Positions 12,430 through 24,423 of a DNA stretch of 64,000 bases are shown in pieces; the stretch's first letter is position 1, and each line of letters begins with the position of its first letter. The translations under genes and the position numbers were made by a program. The notes beneath the pieces are model-generated. The model was not told the origin of the DNA. It searched no databases and saw nothing but the letters and a program-made list of their open reading frames with translations. Origin of the DNA: Triglochin maritima (taxonomy: Eukaryota; Streptophyta; Magnoliopsida; Alismatales; Juncaginaceae); assembly GCA_963682175.1 (NCBI GenBank), contig OY821771.1, positions 28,044,201 through 28,108,200 on the forward strand. The letters are read 5' to 3'.

Positions 12430-15400
12430 TACAATGGTGTTTGGGAAATGGGTGGTAGAGATTGACTTTTCAAGGATGACAAGAGTAAAAGGATCATGCT
12501 AGAGAATGATATGACGTACTATCAACTTATTGAGATTTTGCATAAAACGTTTGATGTTGATAAGTTGAAGTATGAGCTCACACTGGAAACTGCTTACAAA
12601 ACACAAGGGCAGCCATATAGACCTGTTGAAATTACACATGATTCTAACGTCTGCTTTGTCTTTGAAATATTGTAGGATAGGATTCTATTATGTGTGACTC
12701 TGGTTAAGAAGAGTGCACCTGTAGAACCATCGCCTTATTCCAACTTTAATAAAGAAGTTATGAGTGAGGTTGGGAATTTTGTTCCTCAAACATATCTCAT
12801 GGCTACCAGAGGAAAGATATTTGTTCGTGAAGTTGATGTCTGACACCCATGAATGAGTATGAGACATATGTGGATGACGATCATTTTGTGAATTTAAGTG
12901 ATGATAATAGAGATTGGGAAGATGATTCTGGAGGAGATGATAGTGAAGATTTGCCACTTCCATACTCACAACCCCCAACAGAAAGACACTTATAACCCGG
13001 AAGTCCAGGACACCAAACACCTGGGACAAGCAGTAGTCGTCCAAGTAGAACTGAAAGTAACACAAGACGGAGTTCACAATTCATTTCATCAGAAGATGGA
13101 GTGCTCTAATGATAACTAAAGAAGATATATTGGATTCTAGCCCCACTCATACATCCTCTGCTAGCGCATCTCTATAAATAATTGTGTGTCGTGTCATTAA
13201 TGTTTTATTGTGTCTTGGATCTTAAGATGAGACTTATATCTTTTCACTCAAGAAGTGCTTAATTTGATTATTGTCAAAAACTATCAATGAGTATAGTGGT
13301 AAAGGCAATAGTTGGTTGAACATGACTTGTGGTGGAAAAGATAGCTAGTCAAACGATTATCATTGCCCCTCTTAATTGAGTGATGATATTAGTGGGCCCC
13401 TTGATAGAGCAAAATTAGAATGTACACAATGTAACTTGAGTTAAGTTACATAGTTATAATTAGCTTAAAGAGATCAAGAAATGAATATAATACAAATGTA
13501 ACACACTTCTATTTTGTATATATTCTTAATATCATGAGACAAGGGACGGACACAAGTGATTCACTTACATCACTAAATGGATCGTGTTTAGTTCTAGTGG
13601 AATAAAGACATCTATGCTAATTGGGTAACTATAATGTGTAGCAAGATACCGCTTATAGTTTGAGATATTAAGTGTTTAATATCGCTGTCAATTTAGCTTA
13701 GATCCTCCTACAGGTCACACCACAAAACTGGGAAACAAGAAGCTTGATTTTGAGTTCATATGATGTGTCGGGTTTCATGTGAAAATGAACACATGTGCGG
13801 AATCAATAAAATCAATATGTCATGAGAATTGACATAATTAGAATCATTAATAAATTCATATGAGGTGTATATATTGTGGGTTGTAATAATTTAATATTAC
13901 ATATGATAATATATTACATACGATATGAATTTTCTAAAAACCCCAAAAGTTCAAATTTTGTTGGAAATTAATCCAAAATTTGACAAAGGCAAAATCAGGG
14001 TATTTTCAGTGGACCGAAGGTGACACAGTCGTCCGATGAGATTCGACAAGGAGAAATTTTGGTGAGTAACCAGTTGACCGGAGCAAGACGCGGATCATTC
14101 GAATTTTTCCATGGATTTTTTCTCATGTATATCCGGTCGACCATCTAGCTCACGGTCAACCAAACGTGTGTTAAACCGAATGGTTCGGTTAACCGAGAAG
14201 AATTCTCGGTTAACCGAACAACGTGATTTTTGCCTAAATTATTAAGAGAATAATTATATCATGAGTTGGATTAATTCCAGATTTGATCAAACATTTTTGA
14301 GGATGCTTATGTGGAAATTTGGGATTAATTTTAGGAGAGAATAAGCAATAGATCATGACTAAAGAATAATTCTTGATAAGGATATTTTGGGAGCATATAA
14401 AAGGACCCATCATCCTACTTGTTTATGTTAATACATAAATTCTCTCTCTCATTAATCTCTCCCTTAATCACTACAAAAATCTATTAATAGTTTTATGTTT
14501 TGGAGATAGAAATCTCAGGAGCTTAAAGAGGGTTTATTAGCTAGATTCTAAGCTTAATTAGAGATTGATTGACTAGCTCATTTCTCTCTAATCTTGTTTA
14601 GAGTTTGGTGAACACTTGGAGGCGACTCGGCAGTGATTCGCTGAGCAACGAAACTCCGGATCTTCTGAAAGGCTTTAGAGAACCTTTGAGTATGATTTTC
14701 TCTCTTTTATTTATTTTAATATATGTAGGAATGCATGATATTAGAATAAACATATACATGTACATAAAATCAATGAAAATATGAAATCGATCGTGTATGT
14801 TTGTATTAAATTTTTTAAATATACACATACATAGGGGCACGAAATCCTACAGAAGTATGGGAAATGGGTGTTATATAACCTTTGCAAGGATCCTAATTGT
14901 GGCTGGAGATTGAGGGGCAAAAAAAGGCGCGTTCACCCATATTTGAGCACATTGGAACTCACAACGATTGATGGTCAAAAACTCACATGTTTGAGGGGCA
15001 AAAAAGAATTCCACATTTTGCGTCTTCCACAATGTACGTAATTGCACATTGGAACTGAGACAAAAAGACCACCGACAAGCAGCACTTTAGATAGTTGACC
15101 ACCTAATCAAGAACAAATATGTCAGTGATGGTACTAGATACAACATAAATATGAGTTACAAAAAGGCGTGGAGATGCTGAGAGAAGGCACTTACAAAAAG
15201 TTACCTGAGCACTTGTACATGTTGGAGCAAAAGAATCCAGGCACAATCACTTATTTTCTCACAGAAGATGGTCATTTCCTATATTGCTTTTTCAAGAAGG
15301 GGTTTAGATGATGTCGTCATGTGAATGTGTCGATGACACATTCTTGAAAACCAGATATTATGTGTCATATTATGTGTCGTTGCATTGGATGCAAATGACC

Positions 15401-15498
15401 ACTCGTATCCTATTGCGTTTGGACTAATGGACAATGAGAAGCACAACTCTTGGACCTATTTTATGAATAAATTGAAGGAAGTCATTGGGGATGCCGAG
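12430..15498 (+). pseudogene. MURA-like transposase remnant of M2
   Basis: Coding similarity in pieces. 12490-12670 encodes the N-terminal MuDR domain (MTYYQLIEILHKTFDVDKL, then PVEITHDSNVCFVF). 12830-13110 is the acidic linker. After an inserted LTR, 14850-15050 gives the DNA-binding segment (YGKWVL, CGWRLRGKK). 15170-15300 gives REGTYKKLPEHLYMLEQKNP. 15330-15498 gives the start of the DDE core (VDDTFLKTRYYV, then HSYPIAFGLMDNEKHNSWTY). Stops and frameshifts break it repeatedly, for example TAG at about 12673. It is cut off at 15499 by another retrotransposon. The second catalytic Asp and the Glu, and the SWIM finger, are not found downstream. Confidence 0.8.
13183..14851 (+). mobile_element. 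Probable solo LTR inside the M2 transposase
   Basis: A 1.67-kb non-coding block from TGTGTGTCGTG to CCTACA separates the N-terminal and DNA-binding parts of the transposase. It contains a good promoter motif GCATATAAAAGG at 14393-14404 followed by a pyrimidine-rich leader, as LTRs do, and GGTCGACC/GGTTAACC palindromes at 14130-14215. Part of it (13185-13730) recurs in inverted orientation at 17586-18124. No target duplication could be confirmed, so both borders are approximate and the superfamily (Copia or Gypsy) is open. Confidence 0.6.
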
Positions 15499-17585
15499 TG
15501 ATTGACATCATATCATACATATATTTGTGTCTTATATCCTTTATATTTAGCCTAAGCAATGCTACGTAAAAGTTTTATGTTAAGTTTCAGGAATAAACAG
15601 GTTTGAGAAGAAGAGACTCAAAAAGGACTTAAAAGCAAGAAAAATGACTAAGTTGCAAGACTTATGGACTGAGATGAAAGAGAGAAGGACCTCGATGTAA
15701 AATCGAAAGGACCAATTAGCAAATCAAAAAGCTCCACACCATCATGATGAGTATTTTGGCAATTAGATCCGGGCCTAACCATCAACAACCAAATCAGCTT
15801 TATCAAACATCAAGAAATCAAGCCAGAACTGAGCCACCGAAATCCAGACTCGATCAGAGGCAACCAAACCGCCAATTGGCGGTCCAAATGATTCCAAATA
15901 GTTCATGATTTAGTTGGGTGTTCGATTATGTGGTTTTATATTCATTTATAGTATGTGATTAGTCCCATACCGGGGGATTGTCCCCGGTTACCTTTTTATG
16001 ACTATAAATAGAACTCTTCCTCCTCTGTATTTACCCATTATTTGGTGGCATTCTCTCTACTTAGAGTAAGTCTTGGAGCAAACTCAAGTGGAGAAGATTG
16101 CTACTTGTAATGTGAGTCATGTAAATAAAATAATTTTTCTTAGTTTGTTTTAATGTTGTCTTCTCTTTTAATTCTTGCATGCTTAGTTTAATTTCGTTTT
16201 GTCTTCTTTTCTTAATGAGTAGTGAGTAGATGATGTACATATAAGTTGTGAAGTTTGGATGTGTGATGAATTTTTGATTGTGTAGACTTGAATGTTTATA
16301 TGTTCATCAGAGGTGTTTTAATCATCTACATGTTGGGGGATTTTTGATGGGTTTTTCATAAGATTTAGAAACTTCCCATGCTTAGTTCCTCATGTTTATT
16401 GACTGAAATTTCCTATTGAATATGATACGTGTTAGTTATGTGTTTGTATTTGTGTTTGCTTGCTTGCTTGATTGAAGAAACTTTGTTTTGATGAGTTTTG
16501 CCATAAGATTTAGACACCTCCCATGCCTAGTTTTGTTCTTCACATGAGCTTATGGTTTTTGATGAGTCTTGTCATATCTTTAGACACTTCTCATGCAGAG
16601 CCTAGTCTTATGCTAATCAAGTAGTAATTGCTAATACGTTGTTGGAATGGATTGATAGGTTTTGCCAAATCTTTAGACACTTCCTATGGATGAAGACACA
16701 CACATGACGCACACACATACACGCTTACATGCGTCATGCATCACTTATTTCACTTCATATGTGCACACAATCTACCCCTCAGGGGTTTCCATTCCTGATT
16801 TCTAGCTTGCTTCTATTAGTCACTTAGTTTAGTTTTATTTCGTCTCGTGCTTTCATCTTCTTTATTTGTTTCGTGGTAGTTTAACGTAGTTTAGTTTAGT
16901 TTAATCAATTTCTTTTCCCTTTTTCCCCACTTGCCTTCGAACGAACTAGAGTCGACACACCTCCTTGTGGTTTGACTCGTATTTGCCACGTCTTCACCGA
17001 TGTCGTGCACTTGCAGTATTATAACTGATCAATCAAGTTTTTGGCACCGCTGCCGGGAGGTGCTTTGTCCAGACTCTGGTTTGGACGATTTGAGTGGGTT
17101 TAATCTTATCTTTTTAGTTTTATTTATTTCAGGGACATCTCAGCATCCAGGGGAGGCACCAGAAGATATTTGAAGAAGTGGAAAGTTATTTGGACCTCCA
17201 ATCAGCAGTCTGGGACCGCCAACTGCGGCCTGGTGAGCTTCTTTTGCTCCAAATTTTGTTCTGGTTGTTTGTTATTTCAATATAGTGTTTGGGAGCTCAA
17301 TTTTGCATGTTGTGACGTGTACTTTGCTCCCAGATCAATCAATTCCCCTATTTAAGACAACTTGGACCATAAAACTCGAAGCAAAAGATTACACTAATTA
17401 CCATCTAGGTCATGCATCACTTGTAGACCTCGCATGCACATTGTCTTTCATTTGCTTTAAATTCCTATTGTCGACACATCACTTGTATAACCATGTGGTA
17501 ATCACGACATATTAATTTTGCTATTCAACCACATTCATTTCATTACAATACATCATATAAAATACAAAATTATATTTCTTATTTT
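15499..17585 (+). mobile_element. Truncated Athila/Tat-type retrotransposon: 5' LTR and leader
   Basis: LTR from TGATTGACATCA (15499) to GATCAATCA (17035), 1537 bp, followed directly by a primer binding site and a leader that contains a GACCGCCAACTGCGGCC element near 17213. The start and the end box (GTGCACTTGCAGT) match G1 and the 18488 solo LTR, so it belongs to a related family in + orientation. It interrupts the M2 transposase after residues GDAE. No gag or 3' LTR follows; the right border near 17585 is where an unrelated LTR fragment begins. TTAGGAT-like TATA motifs were not searched exhaustively; a candidate CTATAAATAGAAC lies at about 16002. Confidence 0.75.
17038..17062 (+). other. 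Primer binding site of the 15499 element
   Basis: TTTTTGGCACCGCTGCCGGG lies two bases after the LTR end. It is close to TGGCGCCGTTGCCGGGG, the tRNA-Asp-type site typical of Athila/Tat elements, with A for G and C for T changes. Confidence 0.7.
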
Positions 17586-18124
17586 CCAGTTTAATTGTGT
17601 GACATATAGGAGGATCTAAGTTGTGTTGGCAATGATATAAAAAATTTATATCAAAAATTATAAGTGGTATCTAACTACACATTATAGTTACCCAAATAAC
17701 AAAGACTTGAACAAAACACGATTCATTTAGTGATATGAAATAATATCACTTGTGTCTATCCCTTGCCTCATGATACTAAGAATATTATAGAAACTAGGAA
17801 TGTATCTTCTTTGATTTATATATTCTTTTCTTGATCTCTCAAGCTAATTATAATATGTAACTATACATAAGTTACATTGTGCAAATTATCATTTTTCTTT
17901 ATCAAGGGGCCAATCATTATCATCACTCAAGTTAAGAGGGGCAATGATAATCTTTTGACATACCATCTTTTCCAGCACAAGTCATATATAACCAACTAAT
18001 ATCTTTATCATTATACGTAATGATAATTTTTGATAATAATCAAATTATATACTTCTCATGTCAAAAGATGTCTCATTTCTTAGGATTCAAAGACACAATG
18101 AAAATATTAAAGACACAAACACAA
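17586..18124 (-). mobile_element. Partial LTR, inverted copy of 13185-13730
   Basis: Read on the minus strand it follows 13185-13730 base for base with moderate divergence, for example TAGATCCTCCTA, GGGTAACTATAATGTGTAG and ATTATCATTGCCCCTCTTAA. Only the first third of that LTR is present. It is inside M2, in opposite orientation to the first copy. Confidence 0.7.
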
Positions 18125-18229
18125 TTCAATAATGTTTTCATTTGTTAGGTCTATTCAATATATAAAAGAAAACATTTTAGTTCGTTAGATCTGTTGTGTT
18201 GTTGTACTCAATTACGCTCAATTGAAGCT

Positions 18230-18487
18230 TGATAGAAGCTTGATCAAGCTTGCTGCTCTATGACATAACATGAAAGAAATTAAATTGAATTTGTTTTAAT
18301 ATTGTGCTCGATAGAAGCTTGATCGAGCTCGATGCTTTATGATATAACATGGAAGAAATGAATTTGAATCTATTTTAATATTGTGCTTGATCGATATCGA
18401 TGCTTTATGACATAACTTGGAAGAAATTAATTTGAATTTGTTTTAATATTGTGCTCGATCGGGCTCGATGCTTTATTACATGACATG
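18230..18487. repeat. Tandem CTCGAT/AAGCTTGAT minisatellite of M2
   Basis: Three to four units of about 68-80 bp, each with ATTGTGCT (18301, 18380, 18448), GCTTGATCGAGCTCGAT, ATGACATAACATGGAAG and AATTTGAATTTGTTTTAAT. The array is split by the solo LTR and continues at 19895-19960, which confirms that the LTR landed inside it. Confidence 0.88.
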
Positions 18488-19894
18488 TGTTTAATTGTTT
18501 TAAATACCGCAAGTGCACGACTGCGTTGAAGTGGTGGCAAGTACGGGTCGATCCTCAGGGAGGTGAGTAGCCTCTGGTTTTTCAGAAATCAAGTGGCAAC
18601 AAAAAGGGAGAAGAGTTTGTCTATGCTAATCTACGCTACACTAAACTACTAAGAAGAAAAATGCAAAGTAAAGCAACCAACGATTACTTCGAATCAAAAC
18701 TAAAAGAATGTAAAACTAAGCTGGAATCAAGAAGAGAAAGACCCCTAGGGGTGAAGTGTGTGCACACATGTAAAAATATGGTGAAGAATGCATTCTATAG
18801 GCACAAATGTAGGTAGTGTTTTCATGCATAGGAAGTGTCTAAAGGTTATGGCAAAACCTATCAATCCATTCACTAACCTAGTTGATTAACATTCATATAC
18901 ACAAGCTGGTTATTTCAGAACCTAAAAAAGCATGGGAGGTGTCTAAGATGTGTGGCAAAACCCATTAAGTGTAGTATTCTAATCTAACAAGCAAGCATAC
19001 ATTCACATTTATCAACACAATCAAAATATAAAGCATTCATACCCATTCTTTAATACATGTATGAACATCATCTCCACCCCAAAGGGGGATGGATCTACTC
19101 ACTACACATTATTCTAACAATTAAACTAAAAAAGAAAGGAAACATTCTAACTACTTTAGCCTACAATCAAAGAAATAAAACTAAGCTAAACATGCATAAA
19201 GAAACAACATAAGAACAAAACATTGGAAAAATTATTTTATTAAATGACTCACATCACTAGCAGCATTCTTCCCCACCTTGAGATTTTGCTCCAAGGCTTA
19301 CTCCAAGTAGAGAGAATGCCACCAAGCAATGGGTGAATACAATAGAAGGTGAAGAGTTATATTTATAGCCATAGAAAAAGGTAATCTAGGACAATCCCCC
19401 GGTATGGGACTAAACAAATACCAGAAATAGACTAAATACACACTAATACACGTCCCACAGAAAGCTTAGCGGATCTGGAGCAAAACAGACCGCCAATTAG
19501 CGGTCTTGGACCGCCAAGTGGCGGTCTATATGGTTCGGATCACGCTGGTTTTCTTCTTGGCTTTTCTGGATGACTTTGCTTGTCTTTGATGCATCTACTT
19601 CGCTTGTTGAAGCTTCGACCCGAATAGAATTGCAAAAATACTCCCCATGATGATGTGAAATGTTCTTGTTTGCTCATTGGTCCTTCGATCTTACATTCAG
19701 GTCCTTCGATATTGCATCTTAGTCCTTGAGTCTCTCAACTCAGTCATTTTTCATACTTTTAGGTCCTTTTATGCCTCTTCTCTTCAAACCTATTTATTTC
19801 TGAAATTCAAACATAAAACTCGTCATGTAGCATTGTTTTAGGTGAAACATAATGGATATAAGATACAAATATAAGCATGAAATGATGTCAATCA
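18488..19894 (-). mobile_element. Solo LTR (1407 bp), G1-related, with ACATG duplication
   Basis: On the + strand it runs from TGTTTAATTGTTTTAAATACC to GATGTCAATCA, the same ends as the LTRs of G1 (reverse orientation). Perfect 5-bp duplications ACATG lie at 18483-18487 and 19895-19899. It contains two GACCGCCAATTAGCGGTC-like palindromes at 19488-19530. No internal region is present, so the element was removed by LTR-LTR recombination after insertion. Confidence 0.92.
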
Positions 19895-20311
19895 ACATGG
19901 AAGATATTAATTTGAATATGTTTTAATATTGTGCTTGATCGTGCTTGATTTACACTCGGTGGTTGTTTTCCTATAACGTTGTGTTTGTTTATATCTGTTT
20001 TAATGTTGCACTCGATAGTTCTTGATGGACACTTGATATAGCTCGATGGTCATTTTCCTATAACATTTTGTTCGTTTAGATAGTAGTGTTAACTGCATAT
20101 TCAAACTTTGTTACTTATAAAATAACAATTGGATACTCAAACTTTGTAACTTATAAAACAACTGGATATTAACAACTGGATATTCAAACAAGTAACTTAT
20201 AAAATAACTTTAACAACTAACATTAACCCCCCAAAAAGGTTTGTTTATTACAATACTTCACACGTCCTTGACCAAGAAACTATTCCAGCCTGGGTTCCTT
20301 AACAAACTTCT

Positions 20312-20503
20312 TCAAAACTCCACCTTCAGTTGTTTCCTTGTCGACCTAGAGTGGTCTTCATAGCAATGAGGCACGTCAGGAACTGGGGAGGTCGGGAGGT
20401 CAGCAATGAGTCTCTCGGCAAAGCAGGTCATACCGCAGTTGTGCCAGTTGTGTTCCAGGAAGGGGGTAATGTTGTTGGTGTCTTCGGGGATGGAACTACC
20501 CAA
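20312..20503 (-). pseudogene. Possible second Ulp1-like C-terminal fragment
   Basis: A 63-codon open frame contains NWHNCGMTCFAERLIADLP, which resembles the catalytic-cysteine helix of C48 proteases (DCGMYVIKYIEHRL in the nearby fragment). It lies downstream of the main protease remnant on the same strand in M2. No His/Asp part is seen next to it. It may be a duplicated exon or chance similarity; weak call. Confidence 0.35.
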
Positions 20504-21639
20504 TAAAAATAATTGTAGGTTACTTGACCAGTATCAGTGCTTATCATAACAACTCAACATACAACGACTTTTAACTCATAATAATGAAATTAAAAACATA
20601 TTGTTGTCTATGAGGACCATTGCCAACGTGTCTTGGTCGGCGGCTAAACAACGATCTAGTGTGCCCACGAGTCGGACGAGTTCGTCACGAGTCGGACGAG
20701 TTCGTCCAGCTTCTGGATGATCTGCTGGAGTGGTTCCTAGGGAGGGAGTAAGGTTGACACAACATCACAAACATAAAATCCGCATTTGTGGTGACCCTAT
20801 AACAAGTATACGATATTTCCATGGATTAGAAACCTAAACAAAAATAAAAACCACAAAACGATTTCTCAAGACAGAAAAACCAAATAACCTCAACGTTCGG
20901 TGCTCCACACTACCGTGACACCTGCGACACCCCGGCCTATGTCCCAACGCACACACGTTTTGCGGGGTAACCGCACATGCATAGTAACTGATCAAGACCC
21001 ATGACCTCCTGGATGTCATCATTACGCATTATTCTTGGACTTGAATATTAGAAAGAAAGGAGTAGGGAAGATGGTGGTGGAGAGAGAAGTGGAAGGAAGT
21101 ACAGAAATAAGGAAATGACATTGTATACTTATATGTGGGGTGATGTTTGGAGGGAAGGAAACGGTACAAATTCCGAACCATCAAAAAATGCCCTACAAAA
21201 TCGTGTTGTGAACAGTCATGTTCTTGCAAAACCCAAAGAAATTTTTAAGCATCCAAATGCAACATCGAGATCATCAAGCACAAAATTGAGTACCTATCGA
21301 ACTAATCTCGAACCTATCAAGCTTTGTCGGAAACGCAGAATAACGGTCCGTCTTCCATCGATTCAACCCAGTCCACAAAACACTCAATCGAATCCTATCA
21401 AGCTCACATGCAAACAGAGTCCACCCATCAAACACAATAATTGAGTTCTTATCAAACTCATATCGAGCCTACCAAGCTTTGAATTCATAATTGTTCCAGA
21501 TTAACATGGAGGAAATTATTGAGCTTAAATTCAAATTAACATGGAAGAAATGGTTGCTAAATTTGAATTCATAATTGTTCCTTTTAATCTACATTGACCA
21601 AACAAAATACAAAAACCCCATCAAGGTCTGACTTGGTGA
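20504..21639. other. M2 interior without recognisable gene
   Basis: Contains a duplicated 20-mer CACGAGTCGGACGAGTTCGT (20667-20686 and 20687-20706) and, from about 21250 to 21480, TATCGAG/TATCGAAC-type repeats. On the minus strand 20700-20745 reads as a short helix-like LQQIIQKLDELVRLV, perhaps a fragment of the Ulp1-like gene. Otherwise nothing supported. Confidence 0.4.
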
Positions 21640-22761
21640 TAGAACAGGTCCATGATCCATTTATCCAAGAAAGTCGGTATGTTTTTGTCTATGATGTGGT
21701 GAAGGGAAGATTTACTAGACGGTGCTCTATATACTTGATGACGTACATGCCACAATCACCGCTGCAAAATTAATAGCATTAACCAAAGACATATGGGATA
21801 AAAACATTAACCATTTGTAGTAATCATGAAATTTACATTCGATGAGTTAGGGGGACTTTATACGGTGTCAGACGACACCATCAGAACTTTGGTGGTTTGC
21901 GTCCTTTTAAGGACTTCAGTTTTGGGTGGTCCTCGAACAACGAGGAAGAAGGCATCAGAGAGGGAAGGAGGTGACACCATGGTCTCATTAACGACTCCAG
22001 AGCTACCTCAGGAACGATTGTCACATCGTCATCGTAGATGTTAAATGTCCAATCGGAAATTGATGCCTTGATCGCAAACCAATGAGAGTTCTTATAGCAC
22101 TGTCACAAGTACACATAGTCCTTTGCCTTCCAAGAAGGAATAACCTAATACTCGACCCCCTTGACGAATTGGAGACACTCTGAATCCCAAGCAAACTATC
22201 ATGTAATGTTCTGATACTGGTCATTTCAAGCTCCTATGGAACCCATCCACTAAACTAAAAATCCCAGTAAATAACAATAAATGTAAACTATCGACCTCTT
22301 ATCGATTCCATCGAGCAAACTAAATACTTTAGTAAAAAACAAATCTAAACTATCGAGCTCACATTACTTAAATTTGCATTCTTTAAATTACCCACATCGT
22401 GGGTGAGTCATGATTTGATTGTCTTCATCGTCAAGAACCACTCTGGACCGTAATTACCCATTTTCACATCAATGTTCTTCTCATTGAGGATCCTCCCAAA
22501 TATCCACCATTCTGATGTCCTCAATTGTATTTTGTCTGGCTTCTTCAAAGGCTCGAGAACCAAAAGCTCGTCATTTGGGTTCGAAGCCTGCAGTTTCTTG
22601 GTTGGGCCGGTGTAGATATCCTGAAGATATTTAGGGATTGTTCCAGTGTCATCATCACCATCCTCCTCGAGCCCGAGAGGTAGGGTGTCATCACCCTTTG
22701 TAAGGTTGTTGTAATAATCAGCCTCCGATGTACGGTGCCTCAAATAAGAGTACACAGTCAA
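21640..22761 (-). pseudogene. Ulp1-like (peptidase C48) catalytic part of the M2 accessory gene
   Basis: Three pieces in order on the minus strand. 22761-22408 is a 117-codon frame with acidic GLEEDGDDD and a SEWWIFGRIL segment. 22225-21990 encodes IPSWKAKDYVYL then HWFAIKASISDWTFNIYDDD, which carries the expected catalytic His and Asp. 21761-21690 encodes GDCGMYVIKYIEHRL, the catalytic Cys helix, behind a good acceptor TTTTGCAG. Ulp1-family enzymes cut SUMO or SUMO-like proteins from targets. In-frame stops (for example before IPSWK and after QCYK) show decay. The C-terminal domain belongs with the DUF1985 part at 31690-32433; retrotransposon G1 sits between them. Confidence 0.8.
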
Positions 22762-22799
22762 CTACGATAAATATAAGACATTATGTTAGGTTACAATAT

Positions 22800-23012
22800 A
22801 AGTAAAACAACATCAATAAATACTCCAGTAATAACAACAAATCTATATCGAGGTCATATCGAGATCTAATGGAACCAATCGAGCAAACTAAATACTCCAG
22901 TAACTAACAACAATTCTAAACTATCGAGGTCATATCGATCTTTTATCGAACCTATCGAGCAAACTAAATACTCTAGTAAATAACAACAAATCTAAAACTA
23001 TCAAGGTCATAT
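22800..23012. repeat. TATCGAG minisatellite, left half (split by G1)
   Basis: Units of about 60-65 bp built from CTATCGAGGTCATATCGA, GAGCAAACTAAATACTCCAG and TAAATAACAACAAATCTA. The same array resumes at 31472-31640 beyond G1. Further units occur at 22265-22345 and in M1 at 10905-11070. Confidence 0.85.
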
Positions 23013-23017
23013 GTAGT

Positions 23018-24408
23018 TGTTGAACGTTTTAAATTTAAACCGCAAGTGCACGGCCGCGATGAAGCGGTGGCAAGTACGGGTCGTCCTCAGGGAGGTGAGT
23101 AGCCTCTTGCTTGTACGAAATCAAGTGGCAAAAATAGGGGGAGAAAGATGTTTATGCTACTCTACACTAAACTACGCTAAGAAGTATGAAATGCGAACAA
23201 AAGAAACAAACAATGAAATGAGAATTAAGCTAAGGACAAAACAAGAATGCTGGAATACAGAAATTGGAAAACCCCTAAGGGGTGGAGTGAGTGCACACAA
23301 GCAAAGAGGTGGGTGTTGAACACATTCTTTAAGCACATGAAGGTGGTGTTTATCAAGCATAGGAAGTGTCTAAATGTTATGGCAAAACCTATCAATCTAT
23401 TCACCAACTTAGTTGATTAACATTTACATATGCAAGTTATTTATTTCAGAACCTAAACAAGCATGAGAGGTGTCTAATCATTTTGGCAAAACTCATCAAG
23501 TTATAAATTCTATCCTAAACAAGCAAGCATACATTCATGTTTTATCAACACATCAAAAATAAAGCATTCATCCCATTCTCTAATGCATGTATGTACATCT
23601 ACTCCACCCCCCAAAGGGGATGAAACTACTCACTAAACATTACACTAATTATTAAACTAAGCAAAGAAAGCATATTAAAACTAAGCTAGAAATAAAAGAC
23701 GATTAAACTAAAACATGCACAAACTATAGAAGAAGCATAAACAAACAATGAAAGAAACACAAAACTTTATTGATAAAATGACTCACATTTCAAGTAGCAT
23801 CCTCCTACTTTAGTGTGTGCTTCAAGGCCTCACTTCTAGTAGGAAGAATAGCCACTTAAAATATGGAGTGATTTCAATGGAAGGTGAAGAGTTCTATTTA
23901 TAGCCATGAAAAAAGGCAAACCGGGACAATCCCCCGATGTGGGACTAAACAGATACCAAAAATAGCCTAAACATCCTCTAATACATGTGCTGGAGAAATT
24001 TGAGCGGATTTGGGCCAAAATGGACCGCCAATTAGCGGTCTATATGGTTCCGATCCTACTCATTTTTGTTGTGGGCTTTTCTTTCTGGTATTGTTGGTCT
24101 TTGATGCGGTTACTTGACTTGTTGGAGCTCCGACCCGAATCGAATTGGTAAAATACTCCCCATGATGGTGTGGAGTATTCTATTTTTCTCTTAGGTCCTT
24201 CTGTCTTGCAATCAGGTCCTTCTTCCTTGCATCTTGGTCCCCCGATCTCACAATTCAGTCCTTTTTCCAGCTTTTGGGTCCTTTTATGCTTCATCTCTTC
24301 AAACCTATTTATTCCTGAAAACTAAACATAAAACTCGTGACATAGCATTGTTTAGGTGAAAGATAATGGATATAAGATACAAATATAAGCATGATATGAT
24401 GTCAATCA
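23018..24408 (-). repeat. G1 3' LTR
   Basis: From TGTTGAACG to GTCAATCA on the + strand; 1391 bp, equal in length to its partner. Holds a near-palindrome GACCGCCAATTAGCGGTC at about 24024 and a TATA-like TCTATTTATAGCC at 23891-23903 (promoter on the minus strand). Confidence 0.95.
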
Positions 24409-24423
24409 AATACCCCCACACCT
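24409..24423 (-). other. G1 polypurine tract
   Basis: On the minus strand AGGTGTGGGGGTATT lies directly before the 3' LTR start TGATTGAC, as needed for plus-strand priming. Confidence 0.85.

Noticed and set aside
23017..23319. 100-codon open frame duplicated at 30080-30382
   Set aside because: The two copies are just the paired LTR ends of G1; no start context or family.
24040..24294. 84-codon frame with a repeated GP-CK-EG pattern
   Set aside because: It is translation of LTR sequence (repeated GGTCC/GGGTCC motifs); the same DNA recurs in the other LTR.
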